Assembly (NCBI GenBank): GCA_025330725.1
Contig: JAIWND010000014.1
Coordinates: 62,001-126,000, forward strand
Direction of reading: 5' to 3'
DNA: 64,000 nucleotides
DNA from: Chlamydoabsidia padenii
Taxonomy: Eukaryota > Mucoromycota > Mucoromycetes > Mucorales > Cunninghamellaceae
Shown here: positions 47,376 to 60,500 of the stretch, one piece after another
How positions within the stretch are numbered: the stretch's first letter is position 1
Layout of the letters: every line of letters starts with the position of its first letter
Made by a program: the position numbers and the translations under genes
Notes under the pieces: model-generated
Database searches by the model: none
What the model was told of the DNA's origin: nothing
What the model saw: only the letters and a program-made list of their open reading frames with translations

Positions 47376-47527
47376 AAAAAGTGTGTATGTCTACTATTGT
47401 ATTACAAAAATAACGCAATCAACAAAAATAAAAGGGGATATATTATGTATATAAAGTAATTGAAGGTGGATACTATATACTTAAAGGTACCTAATATAAA
47501 AAAAAGTATATACCTTGTACCAGACGG

Positions 47528-48556
47528 TTAATTCAAAGGAAGTGGCACCCCATTTTCTTGAGACCGATCATGCATCCAGGAAGGTTTTGCCGCCAAAGGT
47601 TTGATAGGAGTAGGAGACCGTCGTAATTTAAGATGTTTACCATTCAATTTGTGAACTCTTATATGACGCCGCATGTTGCTTTGGACGCTAAAAGCACGAT
47701 CACAGTTGGGTTCAGGGCAAGTGAACGGTTTTTCGCCAGTGTGGGAGTAAGTGTGGATCCGTAAAGAAGAAGGCCGTGAGAATCCCTTTTGACAATAAGG
47801 ACATTGGTATTTACTGTTGCTGCTGGTGGTATTATCATCCGTCGTCGTGGGTTCAGTTGATATATCGCTTTTGCTGGCCTCCGATTTAACCTTGGTGTGC
47901 TCAAGTCCTTTGTCATCTTTGTTTGTGTTAAGCAAATGGTGTGGTGGGTGTCGTTCATCCACACTAGAAGGTGTGGACAGTGTTGGACTTTGTGATAAGG
48001 TAGATGAGGACTGAGAATGATAAAGTAGTGGTGGAGGAGTTGTAGTGGTGTAAGCATCTCGAGTGGTGTGATGGTGGTGTAATAATGAATCCAAAGTGCT
48101 GGTAGAAACAGTTCTTCGATGCTGCTGCTGTTGTTGTTGAGGAGCCAAGAGTTCCTGGTAAGACGTAGATGCTGGAGGAGTTGTTACATAAGGATGAGTA
48201 TAGTCGGAATAAGATCGAGAATGTAAAGTACGAGCTGATCTATGATGATGATAACTGTGTTGATATAACAGTGTGGGTCGGTATGGTGAAGGCCAATTAG
48301 GAATACTGCTGTTGCGTAAAGTTGTTGTGGTCGTAGTGGTAGCAGTAAGTCTATCAACAGAAGCATTAGGTTCTAAAGGTGTCGGTGTGTCCAGAGTTAG
48401 ATTTTGCAAGTGACCAATTACATCAGAAGCTTGGCGTCGATGATAAGTAGTACCAGGCTTATTTGTTCTTTCAACAACAAAAGGCAGGGTAGGTTGGATT
48501 CCAGCCCCTTCCAACATGCATTGTATAGAGGGAAGAGTATGTTTTGTAGAAGACAT
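47528..48556 (-). CDS. C2H2 zinc-finger transcription factor
   Basis: A single exon of 342 residues. A long disordered N-terminus rich in His, Ser, Thr and Gln (runs of Thr at about residue 72 and Gln at about 138) leads to two tandem C2H2 fingers near residues 250-305: YQCPYCQKGFSRPSSLRIHT, the linker TGEKPF, then CPEPNCDRAFSVQSNMRRHI. The second finger has the CxxxxC spacing typical of fungal regulators. It ends in a basic tail (LKLRRSPTPIK). It is a sequence-specific DNA-binding protein, but the target and orthologue are not recognisable. Confidence 0.88.
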   Translation of the reverse strand: MSSTKHTLPSIQCMLEGAGIQPTLPFVVERTNKPGTTYHRRQASDVIGHLQNLTLDTPTPLEPNASVDRLTATTTTTTTLRNSSIPNWPSPYRPTLLYQHSYHHHRSARTLHSRSYSDYTHPYVTTPPASTSYQELLAPQQQQQQHRRTVSTSTLDSLLHHHHTTRDAYTTTTPPPLLYHSQSSSTLSQSPTLSTPSSVDERHPPHHLLNTNKDDKGLEHTKVKSEASKSDISTEPTTTDDNTTSSNSKYQCPYCQKGFSRPSSLRIHTYSHTGEKPFTCPEPNCDRAFSVQSNMRRHIRVHKLNGKHLKLRRSPTPIKPLAAKPSWMHDRSQENGVPLPLN

Positions 48557-49969
48557 GACACAAAGTAAATTTTAAGGAAGGTGGGGGGGGAAGGGACAAA
48601 GTAAGGAGTGGAGGAAGATTGAGTTGAGAAGAAAAAGAAGAAAAAAGAAGAAGAAAGAGGCGATCCGTCTAAAAATAATTCAAAACATGGCGGCGATTGG
48701 AATGCAACGTGGTTCATTTCTGTAGCCAATCAAGAAGACCCTTAATTAGGTCCTTTTGAACCCAAAAGTCAGGTTCTTGGTTATTTAACTTTATATCATG
48801 AAAGCTGATCATTTCCCTTTTTCTAAGAGGGAGGGGAGTGGATGTTACATTAGGATAATACTTTCCTTTTTGTAGTCACATCCATTTACTCTAACGACGG
48901 ACTTGAATTTTCTGCCGTGTGACAAAGAGGGGGGTGGTCGGGTTCTGCAAATATCGGGGTTTCATTTGGATGCATCTATGGCCAATGTTCAGAGATTGGC
49001 ACTTGATGTCAAAGATTAAGAAGGATATTACTCATACAGAGCCCTGTATTACATATCAAATCATACTGCTGAGGATGCTAATGGTTCACATGAGGATATT
49101 GAACCATTGAGCAAAGATGAAACTAAAGTCTTTAGTTGATCCGAACGACATGAGGAGATTGATTTAAAAATGCCATTGTTTTTTATTGCACAGTATAAAA
49201 CATCCATCATTTGTATGCCATGTTTTTGGAAGTAAGGGTATGTGGGAATACAAAGGACTATACTTTATATGTGTATTTGGGAGGGGGAAAAGGGATATAA
49301 ACTAGAGACATCATTCGATAAACCAAGTCAAAGAGTGAAGGGAAGACAAAGGAGACCGTATCGGTATAAAGACTTTTAATTTTTTCTTTCAAAGGTGAAT
49401 GGCTCACCTAATGTGGAATTTCATGCAGAATCTGATTTTGAAATTTAAACCCCGACTTTTCTCGGGGGGATTATGTTGGCCGTAGATTTCAGGCCATCCG
49501 AGGGAAAATGTTGGAGGTAAAGTTGATATTTTTAATTCCTCTTCCCCACCCTACTCTACGCCCAGCACCCATTTGTTTTTTTTTTGTTCCACATCTGTAA
49601 ACCCCGTTTTGGTGAATAGTGCTTGCAAAGACGACATGAAAAGACAGCCCTAATCCATTAACCATCATTTTGTTTTTCGCCTTTTACCATAGTATACATA
49701 TAAAGTGTTGCAGGACTTTATTACATACAGTTCAAAACACCATCACCAAAGACACCCATCAGTTATGGTTCAGTTAAGACTTTAATTAAAGTTTTTACGT
49801 GTCAAATTAAAAAACAACAATCCCAAATCAATTTTATTAAACAAACAAACTAATTAAATCTATAGTAGGAATATTCTAAACCAAGACGAGAACGGCGCGT
49901 GACCATCAGATCCACTGTATGATAAGATCGTATCGTAATTATCTTCATTGCACGGTGTCGGTTTCGTTC
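48557..49969. other. Intergenic, 1.4 kb upstream of the C2H2 gene
   Basis: Contains AT-rich sequence, a TTTAAACCCCGA element at 49444-49455 and a CTCGGGGGGA block at 49461-49470. Open frames here are short and non-repetitive. No gene or RNA was identified. Confidence 0.4.
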
Positions 49970-52242
49970 CTAGTGTCGGTCCATTCGCCTACCATTTTCA
50001 GTCTTGTATAATGTCGGTGATGGACTCGTATTGTTATCATCAGACGAACGTAACCACGAGTCTCGGTGAAAGAGACTGGCCGTTTCGGTATGCGTGTTAG
50101 CCGGTCGTAATGAAGGTGATGAGGATCGCCAAGATCGCCGCTGAAGTGTCGGAGATGATTGGTGGGTATCGTTATTTTTCGGTTGATGATCTACAGTTGT
50201 GGCAATGGGTGATACCGAATAAAAATCCCCGTGTATGGATACTTCGTCAGGTAAAACACCCCCAACACTGATAAAACTTGATGCTGAGAGAGTTCGTTGC
50301 GCCCTATCCTGGTTGCTGTTGTTTTGCACGCCGGTTGCAATCAGTAATGACCTTCGCTTTGCTCTGTATTGACTTGGTCGCATAGGCTGTGGTGACGTTG
50401 GTGTTGATGTCGATGATGATGTCGATGATGTTGAAGAAGAAGAAGAAGATGGAGGCGGGGCTGATGATCCATTGTATGTAGAAGCTGATAAAGGTGCCGA
50501 TACATGATGTTGAGCTTTTGTTGATGTGAGGGATGATAAAGAGACAGGAGCAAAGTTGGATGAATGTTGCATGTGATCATAGGGTGAAGCCGTCAAAGAA
50601 GTCTTGGATGTTTGGGCAGTGTGTGTGTTGTTGCTGGTATTATAATAAGTTGTTGATGGTGCTGATGGTTTTGTATAGACCGGTAATTCACAGTATTCCC
50701 CAGTTGCCAAGTCCAAATAGTCATAATTAGGGCAAGACTTTGTTCCAGACTTGTAAAGTGAGCACATGGCCAATAAATAGAAAGTCCACAAGAAGGTAAT
50801 TGACAGCAGCACGTTAACATAAGTAGAAGGATCATTGATGTAATAGCGCATGATTTCAACCCATTCCACGATGGTCCCCATAAAAAAGAATCCACTGGCA
50901 ATGGTGGCAAAACAATAGAGTAAACCACACACAAGGGTGATCGACGCATAAACGGATTGATGTTTGCATGATGATGCCGAGGTGATTCCAATAAGTTGTC
51001 TATATGTTGATTCATAATTTGTTGCCCGTTGTTGACCAATATCAAGCTTATCTGCACCCACTGTATCATCGTCACCATCGCCATCATCATCACAATGTCC
51101 ACCGCTAACACCCGATGCCCGCGAATAGAGTCGAGGGAGATTGTCGGCCGTCGATTTCCGGAATATGATCTGCGTGAATCGTGCCATACTGCCGATCATA
51201 AGCAGATATCCAAGTGTGACTTGAAGTTCAGCCGAATATGCACTGTCGTCGGAATATCCCGATAGAATACCTGAGGTAAAACCAATATTAGTAACCATCA
51301 TTCCCTCCCCTTTTTTTTAATTTTTTGAGATCTACCTACCTTTTCCCGTGAGGCAGATGATGAAGCTATTCACAATATTCCTCTTTTGCATAAAGGGGAA
51401 CCATGATTGGAAATTGACAGCCAGAGACAAGATTCCACCTGTAGTCCATAAAAGTCCAAGATTGATCGCTTTCCATGATAATCCAAGAAGTGATGTATCT
51501 AAAAAGACAAGAAGGTTAATAAAAACAGGTATTCATTCATTGTTTAGCTAGTGTAGCACTTACCCCACCAAATGAGTGATAGACAACCGCATAGAAGAAT
51601 CCAGATAGCTTCAAAATATTCAGGAGAAGCATGTCGAGGGACGTTGATTATGTTTACCAAGTGCATAAACGACCCTGATCCGAGTAAAAGAAAGCCAAAA
51701 CCTATGGATAGTGGTAGCCAGTATTGATCCAATGATTGACAGGTTTCTGTAAGCACCAGTACGCTGAGGACCAAATAAAAATAGCCCAAGCACAGAGTGA
51801 TCCCCTTTAAAATTACATGAGCGGTCTCAGGAACGTGATACACCCACGAATATAACCAGGAGAGCGTGCTTAGTTGCTGTTCTGGAGATAAAAGCTGACC
51901 GTTTGAGAATTTACCACTAACATATTCCAAAAAGTAGTCGAATACTGCCAATAAAAAAAGGGCAAGAGTAAGTCCAGTATGAAGGATAATGCTGTTTAAA
52001 GATGTTGTTGGTGTTGGAGAGTGCCAGCCAGTGACAAAACCAACAAATGTTAATGAGACCGCGCAACCAAGTGAGACCGTCATACGATGTTTGTTGTGAG
52101 AAGATCTAGATAGTCGTTGTGTGATAGCATATGGATAACAGCCTAGAAAGGCTATAGACATGGAGAGTAAGTGTAAGATGGTGATGGTATGCCGTATAGG
52201 AGCGTGTAGAGGAAAAGAATGTCCGACAGTTGAAGAGTCCAT
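49970..52242 (-). CDS. Ytp1-like multi-pass membrane protein
   Basis: Three exons encode about 720 residues. The N-terminal exon has seven or so hydrophobic helices (for example LHLLSMSIAFLGCYP, TGLTLALFLLAVFDYFLEY, PLSIGFGFLLLGSGSFMH). Exon 2 continues with WKAINLGLLWTTGGILSLAV. The C-terminal domain opens with GILSGYSDDSAYSAELQVTL, LGYLLMIGSMARFTQIIF, and then VCGLLYCFATIASGFFFMG. This two-block arrangement (DUF2427 then a Ytp1 C-terminal block) matches yeast Ytp1. The last 220 residues are a Ser/Thr-rich cytosolic tail. The function of Ytp1 is poorly known (respiratory/iron-responsive membrane protein). The start is the first Met of a clean N-terminal helix set. Confidence 0.7.
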
Positions 52243-52543
52243 GGTGTGTGTAAGTATATGTGAGATAAAGATATATAATATATATATAAAGATAATAAAC
52301 AGGTATAACGAATAAGGATAGATAGGATTAAAAAATGTGGAGTAAAGGAAGAAGGAAAGGAAAGGAAAGGTAAAAAAGGAGGGGAAACCACTAAATAAAT
52401 GGATATTTCGGCCGACCAATCAAAATCAAGACCCGCCAACCATTACAATTACACCAAGAGTGGACAAAGAAGAGATCATGATAGTAAGATAATGAAGAGA
52501 ATAGTATCCTCTTTTAAATTTTATTAAATATAATGACAATGTT
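52243..52543. promoter_or_regulatory. Promoter of the Ytp1-like gene
   Basis: Short spacer with TCAAGACCCGCCAAC at 52426-52440, about 185 bp upstream of the Ytp1-like start, a variant of the recurrent motif. Confidence 0.4.
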
Positions 52544-53585
52544 CTAACCAATGATAAGTTTGTCTTCTTGGAAGTTGTATTCTAAAATATAGAAAGAAGA
52601 GTGTCAAGTTACTTAGTATAAATGAATACAGTCAATTCCATTCTCAACTTACCGGGGATTTCAAGGTTAAGAGGAGCAGGACCTTTGCGGATACGACCAG
52701 AGATATCATAATGGGACCCATGACAAGGGCAATACCAGCCTCCATAATCACCAGCTTCACCAATTGGTACACAACCTCTAAAAATAATCACATCAAATTA
52801 AGAGTTTGTTTCTTAAATCCATACAAGCGACTTACAAGTGAGTACAAACACCAAGCATAACCAACCATTCAGGCTTCTTGACCCGTTCAGCATCTTGTTG
52901 AGGATCACGGAGTTCTTGTACATTGACAGTATTGGCTTCAGCAATTTCATCTTGAGTTCGGTGACGGATAAAGACAGGTTTACCACGCCATTTAATTGTT
53001 ACGTTCTTGCCTTCAGGAATAGAGGCCAGATCAACTTCAGCCTTAGCCAAAGCTAAAACATCAGCAGAAGCAGACATGTTGGCTAAAAAGTCAGATACTG
53101 TCGCTTGAGCACCAGCAGCGGAGACCAAAGCAGTAGTACCCACCATCATGTAAGCAAAAGACCGACTAGCATCCCCACTGGTGTTGGCCTTTTTGTACTT
53201 TTCAAAGCTTGGTACGTTTGTAGTGTGTTGGCGACGTAAGTTGAAGGCTTGAGTTGGAGCAGCTAATGGATAAAAGTGTCAGACAGGAAAGGTGATTTTT
53301 TAAAATAAAATAAAAAAATGAGAATGAGCAATTATAAAATATATTGTCCATGTATACTTTTTTTTTTTTTCTTCTTCTTTCGTTCCTTTTACCATTGACA
53401 TAAGTGTTGTTCACTAAACCACCAGTCGATCGTTGTTTGATAGGGATGTTGGACTTGTGGTGGTGTTCGTCGTCTTGGTTGGATGATACATGGAAGATAT
53501 GACGTAAAGCTGAAGCTGAAGCAGGAATGTTGCTGTATGACCGGTTGGTGATAGTAGACGCAACCGAGCGTGCTAAAGAAGCCAT
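52544..53585 (-). CDS. RIP1: Rieske iron-sulfur subunit of cytochrome bc1 complex
   Basis: Five exons give about 260 residues. A mitochondrial presequence rich in Arg/Ser ([19 protein letters not shown]) comes first, then the hinge and single membrane helix ([20 protein letters not shown]). The catalytic head has [20 protein letters not shown] and the 2Fe-2S binding boxes CTHLGCVP (across an intron) and CPCHGSHYD, with the proline loop [10 protein letters not shown]. It moves electrons from ubiquinol to cytochrome c1 in the inner membrane. All ligands (two Cys, two His) and the disulfide Cys pair are present. A TTTCGACTCCCGCC promoter motif is 66 bp upstream. Confidence 0.96.
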
Positions 53586-53650
53586 AAAGGATTGATAAAA
53601 GAGTGGGGAGTGGGGAAGATTCTATAAACAAAAGAAAGAGAGAAAATAAG

Positions 53651-53664
53651 TTTCGACTCCCGCC
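53651..53664. promoter_or_regulatory. GC-rich promoter motif upstream of RIP1
   Basis: TTTCGACTCCCGCC, close (66 bp) to the start codon. Confidence 0.35.
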
Positions 53665-53854
53665 AACTGATTTTTAAAAAAAACCTGGGGGTCATCATCA
53701 CCCCTCTCCAAAAAAGCGGGGGTTGAATATTTTGACAGATGGCGTTAATTTATGGACAATGCTTTATTGTAATACAAAGAATGATATGATAGCTAAACTA
53801 TGGTAAATAAATGAGATGTAAAGGCTAAATTAGGGGAAGGATCATGGTTGGATA

Positions 53855-54485
53855 TCAAGAGGATGCTGGATTATTGGTGTTGGTGCTTTTCAGGAGAGCG
53901 AGGACAAAGTCATCAAATACCGAGTCTTCTTTTCTAATTGTGTCGAGTAATTTGTCGGGTTGAGGTGCCAAGTCGATTTTCGTCACAAGGTCTCGTATTT
54001 GAGGGTACTCCAAAAAGGACCTGACTTGATCTGACGTTGCCAATTGTTGTAATTGTTCAGGTGTTAATCGTGTTTCCTCTTCGTCATCGTCAATGTCGGC
54101 AGTTTGCTTGTCCTTTTGATGGGTATCTAGATTCAAAAAAAAAAAAAAAAAGAAGAGGGAGGTTACATCAAGGTAATTCGAGTTGTGATGTAGCTATTCG
54201 TTTGTTTTACCCAAGTTTTGTGTCGTTGGTTGAGCAGGCTGACAAGGTGTTTCTAGAAAAAGAGGTGTATATACACAATGTTAGAAGGGAAACAAGGTGA
54301 GTAATACAATTTTAGTTACCTTTATGAGTTTTATAACAGACCAACGAGCAGCTTCCAGAGTAACAATCATTAGCAGGACGAACAAAAAGTATGTGTTTTC
54401 TTTTGATTGTCACTTACTATGGTATTAAGCAAGTAGAGCACTTGTATTTTGGTGTATTAACTTGACAAACACCACAATGATTCAT
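53855..54485 (-). CDS. HIT-type zinc-finger protein (ZNHIT3/Hit1-like, snoRNP assembly)
   Basis: Four exons encode about 145 residues. The protein starts directly with the HIT finger: MNHCGVCQVNTPKYKCSTC, then YCSLVCYKTHKETPC across introns, giving the full Cys/His set. The C-terminal half has LTPEQLQQLATSDQVRSFLE and LVTKIDLAPQPDKLLDTIRK, which match the helical region of ZNHIT3/Hit1 that binds Rsa1/NUFIP. This factor helps assemble box C/D snoRNPs. An acidic linker (DIDDDEEETR) separates the two parts. The small size is normal for the family. Confidence 0.85.
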
Positions 54486-54605
54486 TATTATAAATGTAAG
54501 ATGTAAAGAAAGACAAGAGTACAAAAAAAAAAAAAACTTTCCAAAGCCGCTAAAATACACAGCGGACTTTGAATAACACCTTTATTACATCCGAGTTAAA
54601 ATGAT

Positions 54606-57324
54606 TTATCGTAGTCTATTTTGTATTAAGCGTTCCATTTCGTCCACCTTGTTTGCATTAAGTCCAAGTCTAACAACATTAAAGGGAGTTCCAGAAGAAG
54701 CAGGAGGAGATGATGATGATTGTTGTAGTACCAGTTGTTGTTTCAAACAATTCAACTTGTCCAGTATAGTCGATCCCCAGCGATCAGGCAAAGTGAGATC
54801 CAGATCAGGTTGACCCAGTAACACCTTGAGTACAGTGAGTTTACCTTCAAGCACCGCAATATCCACCGCCCGTCGTTGTTCAATGGGTTCTGCCCAGTTC
54901 ACTCTCCATCCAGATTCCAAAGCCAACTTGATTAGTTTAATATCACCTTCACGTACCGCCTTCATCCAGATATAGCCAAAGTCATCACATTCAGTTTCCG
55001 CCAAATGAGCCCCAGCACGACGAAGCATTTGCACCACCTCTGATCGTTTCCAAACCAAAGCTTCATAGAGAGGAGTATGTCCAGATCGATCACGCACATG
55101 AACAGCAGCACCATGTTTCAACAAGAATTCCACTATTTGAATATGTCCTTCCCGGCATGCCACATGGAGAGGTACACGGCCATCATAGTCGACACAGTTC
55201 ATATTTAGGTGATCGCCCATGCTTTGGTATAACAGATTCATTCCTTCCATGTCATTCGTACCAGCTGCTGAACAAAGAAGGACTGGACCCAATGATCGTT
55301 CGGCAAGTTGCTGATCTTGGTTAGACAGGGTTAGATCTGGTGGTAGAGAATATGCATGATTTCTATTGTTATTATCGTCGGTGTTGTCACCATGTTGATG
55401 CTTTGCTGCCCATTTGCCTTGAGCCATCCAAGACATGATGATTTCCACAAGCGCATGAGTCCGATTGCTGGATGCACTAAACTTGGTTTGCAAATTTCGT
55501 ACCGTCAGTTCACCGCGGATGTTCTTCGTCATCAGTTGCCGAACAGTTGCAGGATCGTTAGGAATACGGCCCAAGAGGTAGGAGAGTTTTGTTAAAGCAC
55601 ATTCCGGAGTCATATCAGCACCAGCCACCACACCAATCTTGGCCAATTGTTTCCCAGTTGCATAGACATCAGTCACTAAACCCTTTCGACATTGAGTACA
55701 GTTGACAATCACCACGCCTCGATCACTAGCTTCCTTGAGTGCATTCAATAGATCAGCCCGTGCCGGTGCATTTCCTGCTCCATAAGTTTCCAGCACAACG
55801 CCTTGAGTAGGTGCAGCCAACATCATTCGCACAGTTGTTTCATTGATGCCAGGGAAGAGCCGTAAAGTCGCCACATTAGGATTGAGTTCGGTACTTGCAG
55901 AGAATTTGGTTATTTCAGTAGGTCGAAGAACCAATGGCCAACGTACATCTAGATTAATAGTAATAGTAATAATAAAAAGAGTTTAGTCATATCAATCTTT
56001 TTGTTATATGAGACAAGTCTTACCAATATCAATACCAACATCCACCAAAGAAGGTATGTTGGGAGAATCAAAAGCTTCAAAATCAACAGCACTGATTTTA
56101 CTTGTTCGATTTCCACGGTATAGCTTCTTTCCAAAGTATAAACTGACTTCAGGGATGACAAAGTGACCAGCAATAGTCAAGGCACCCAAGAGGTTTTCGA
56201 CAGCATCATTTCGGACTTCGGTGAGAGGGACTTGAGATCCAGTGATGATAACGGTTTTTCTGATAATGAAGAAGGAGAAACAGTGCAAAGATGATATCAG
56301 TAAATGATGAATTGTGTCACCCATATTTATACTTACCCTAATTCCTCCAACATGAAGCTAAGTGCACTAGCGGTGTAAGCCATAGTATCAGTTCCATGTA
56401 ATACAATAAAGGCATCAAAGTATTCATAGTTGACTTCAATATCCTTTGCAATTCGGACCCAATCTAATAAAGTAAAAAGAGAGATGGTGATCAATGTTAA
56501 GTTGATAGTCATTGTGTTTCTTTGCCATTTATTTACCTTCCATAGTCATATTACAAGAGTCCAACAAAGGGTCATATTCGAGAATAGAGTATCTATTAAT
56601 CATAAGGAGACATCAGTCCATCTTCCAGATTTCCCGTCAAGTTTCATTACCTGATACGTTTCCCGTACAAGCTGATAGGAGTGATCAAACTGGGAAGTTG
56701 TTGGATGACCAGTTCTTCCTTATTAGAAGATGGTGTTGGTGAGGATGAGTCTGTGCGGTGGCGTGAGATGGATCGCACAGTATTGGTAATTTGACCAAAA
56801 GGAGGTGAATGGTTAGGTGGTGAATTCGGAGATGTAGACGATTGATTAGGTTGATCAGAGTGCAGACTATCCAAGCTGTCGGTAGAAGGACTTCGTGACA
56901 TTGTACTATGACCATGAGGGTTTCGAGGATCATGGAAACGTTGTACTTTTGATAGTGATTTGGCCAAATAGTTAGGGAACTAAGGAAGAATAGAGAGAGA
57001 GAGAGAGTGTGTGTGTGTGTGTAAAAAGGTTTGTTCCTTGATATCCTTTCCCATTACATTTTACTTACAGGAATATAACCATGTTCCGGAGTATGTTTCA
57101 TACCAATAGTACCACCTGTATAAATAATAAGGACACGAGAAATATCTAAAAGAGGGATAACAACAAAAACGACAGATTAGTAAAAGCGCATTTCTTCTTT
57201 TATTCTTCATACCTGGTGCCAGCATATCATGACGATCAGCATTCAATTGATGGCCAACAGCAGCATTGTCAAAGATCAAGTCTCCATCGACTGTATCATA
57301 CTTTTTATTGGTTTTAGGATGCAT
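54606..57324 (-). CDS. Cytosolic type I L-asparaginase with C-terminal ankyrin repeats
   Basis: Six or seven exons give roughly 750 residues. The catalytic Thr loops are IIYTGGTIGM and LHGTDTMAYTASALSFMLEE, and the active-site region continues with ITGSQVPLTEVRNDAVENLL and VVLETYGAGNAP. Ankyrin repeats follow: GRVPLHVACREGHIQIVEFL, SGHTPLYEALVWKRSEVVQM and further degenerate copies. The enzyme hydrolyses asparagine to aspartate and ammonia. Mammalian and fungal members share the same asparaginase-ankyrin layout (60-kDa lysophospholipase/ASPG). A Ser/Pro-rich insert of about 75 residues (bases 56700-56940) sits between the first Thr loop and the rest of the catalytic domain and is not usual for the family. 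The start is the first ATG and gives a short polar leader. Confidence 0.92.
56990..57021. repeat. (GA)n(GT)n compound microsatellite in asparaginase intron
   Basis: AG run followed directly by TG run, in an intron near the 5' end of the asparaginase gene. Confidence 0.9.
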
Positions 57325-57516
57325 GCAAAATGTCGATTAAAAAAAGAGAGAGAAGGAAAAAATCGGGAAACTTACCCAAAAACAAATTTTATGTGATCGG
57401 CGTTTGATATTTCCCCGCTTCCCACGAATCTCACCAATCACACTTTGTGAGTCAAATGGTACCTTTATTTTTATAGTATCAAAACAAAAAATGACAATCT
57501 ATACTATATTATGTAA

Positions 57517-60500
57517 CTAAGCTACTTTTTTTTTTTTTTCGAATACTACACTAAACAAATTGTATATATACATTAATATATCTAGACTACTTGGGTCGCC
57601 TTTGTTGGGCAATGCATCCATATCCTTCAACCAATATTCAAACGCCGACAAGCCATCAGTCAAGATTTGATTTGATTCAGGTCCATTAGTAGTAAGGCCA
57701 GATCCGTTTTCTGTTGTCTCGGTATTGTATTGACCCAAAAGTAGTTTCTTGTGTATTGTGTATAGGTCCATTGGTGCAGTGACTAGAGTCGCCTTTCTTT
57801 TCTTCCCTGATTTTTTGGCATGTCGAAGTTCCGCATCGGCAATAATAGGATGTTGGCGAGCTTGAGAGATCAATGTACATATAATCAGCTTCAGCAATGG
57901 GTCCTTAAGGTCTATATAGATAGAGAGAGGATTATCATGTTAGATATGTTAGATTTTGCCATAGTCATTGTTTTGTTTCATGATTATTCGATCTACACTA
58001 TACCTGATTTTACACCGTTGCCAGTAAAGTTGAGTGCATCAGTAAATGATGGAAGCACCTTGATATCGACAACAGGTTGTTTGATTTTTCTTGGTCTGCC
58101 CCTTTTAACTATAGATGGATTAATGGTGTTACTTGTTGTTGTAGTATCTTCTGAGGAAGTGATGGAATCCAATGTAGTTGATCCTGTTGCCGTAAAAGGT
58201 TGAGACAAGGAAGAGATCTCGGTGGTGTCCGTGGTTGGGGGTCGATCACTATCAGATTTCGCAAGAGGAGTAACAGAAGTAGTACTTTTTAAAGTGTCTT
58301 CAGCCGCAACATCTTTATTGGAGGTGGATATTTCTTTGCAGTCAATCGTTTGTGGAGTGGCAGTACCAGAGGGTGCTGATAGTAAATGTTCGGACACTGG
58401 TTGTTGATTTTCGGATGGAGGAGGCGGTGATACATTGCCATACACAATAATGTTGGATGTTTCTACAGGTGCTTTGAGAGGTTCACCTACATCGATCAGT
58501 TCGTCTTCTTCTTCTTGATTCGTTGCCGATAAAAAGTTCAGAGGAGTCGCAACCACCTTGTAGTCACCATCGAGTAAAGTAGCCCAACCAGTTGCCTTGT
58601 CGACAACATCCTCGTAGCTTGCTGATTTCTTGAGTTTTGTCCGCAAATATTTCAATCGTTTAATCCAATTTCCATCGCCGTCATTGCCATCGTCGATGGC
58701 GTTGGTTGTAGTGGTGTCTGACTGCAAGTGTTCTAATTGTCGGGTTTCGATGATTTTACGATCCAGCGCTTGATATACATCTTCCTTCAATCTGGCTTCC
58801 TACTCAAAAACAAATGGTTAGAATCAATTTTTTACGTATATCGTTATCATTATACTCATCCCCCCTTTTTTTTTTGACTTACTTCAATTTGCATAGCTTG
58901 TTTATCCCGTTCTGCTTGATCTTCTTGCTGTTTTCGTTCCAGTTCTCGTTGTGCTTCTTCGTATTCCCATTGAGCCTGTTCCAGTTCTTCGAGTTGCCGC
59001 CGTTTTTCTTCTATTTCAGACTAAGAAAAAAAAAAGGAGGAGTGTTAGTAGCCTAAAAGGTGATTGTTTAATGCGGACTATTACCTTGACTTCAATCCGT
59101 CTACTTCTTTTTCTTGGAAGCATGTCCAATTGCTTTGCTCGTTCCATTTTGGCATTTTCACGCAGTTTCGCCGCCTCTTTTGCTTCCATTTTCTGTACCA
59201 TCATAGTCCCGTATTCATGCAAATTTGACGCCAAAGCCCGCTCCGCTGGCTTCGATGATTTGTTAGAGAATTTGGTCATCCAGGTTGTCCATTCGGTCGT
59301 TGTGGTGGCAAGCTATAAGGAATTGGTTGTCGAGAATGGTTAGAAAAGGAGAAGTTTCGAATTAGTAACTGCTTCATAACATGATTTTCATTAAACGAAG
59401 GTATGCCTTACCAATTGGAATGTATAGTCTGTTTCCTTCTTCCTTGGTGAGATGGCCATTTCCCGATACAACCGAGAATCTGATAAAAATAAATAAGAGA
59501 GTTTAGTTTAGTTCAAGTCCAATCCCTTTACATGACGTTGTTTTCCTTTTACCTCCAAATATCCAGTATGACCAGCCTTCTGAATCTTTGCCCATTGGGA
59601 AAGCCCGCTATTTTTTTTTTTTTTTCAGAGTTATATTGTTAACATCATTTCATTCGTTATCATCCACACCCACTCTTACTTACCATATCTTCAGGTGGTA
59701 AGGTATTCTTCCACTCCAATGCTGCACCAGTTTCAAATACACTGTCTACCAATTCCTTGAGTATAGCAATTTTATCCAAAAGAGCCAATCGGGAGAAAGG
59801 AATGCTGTCGGGATACCTTCCGAGGATTTCTTGAATATCTTCTTCGACCGAGTGGTTGTAGAGGTAATTGTAGATATAGTGAGGATAGTTACTATCACTA
59901 CATATTAATAAATAAAAAGAAGAAGGATATGTTTAGTATTATAATGTCATTGACTAACTTTGTCATTCATACTTACTTGATTGGTTTACGTTTCTTGTCA
60001 TTGTAAAGACTGATCATAATGGGTACAATGAGTTTGGCGAGAGAGCGTTCTTGTTGTTCGATAGATCCATCCACCACACTTGATTCACGTGAGGAAAAAT
60101 AAGTGCTGTTTTTGTTGCCATGATCATCCACAGTCTGGTCTTGTGGTTGCGATGCTGTATCGCCACCTTTATTTATTTCGTAGTTTTGGGAGAGAAGCAA
60201 TGATTCCAAGTGATCAAGGCTGATAGCAGGGAGGTTGAGGTGCTGTCGGAAGAGTGTTAAGAATTGGAAGATATAAAGTAATTTCCATGACGAGTGAAGA
60301 ATGTCTTCTATAAAAGGAGAATGAAGAAAAGATGTTAATGAATATGCGCCGTTTTGAGCTGTTGATGAATCGTTTTCTTTACCAGGAGGCGACGCGTCCG
60401 TTACTGTAATGGCTGGAGTAGACTGCTGTAAGTTTTTTGTTCTAGGAGGCGCTTTTTGTATTTTCTTTTCATTATAAGTGTTGACCGCTACTTTGGCTTT

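Larger units (their letters stand above)
46110..47527. other. Convergent intergenic region, 1.4 kb
   Basis: Lies between the PAS gene and the C2H2 gene, which face each other. It holds a short coding relic (listed separately), no intact gene, and a 42-T run (47333-47374). Confidence 0.4.
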
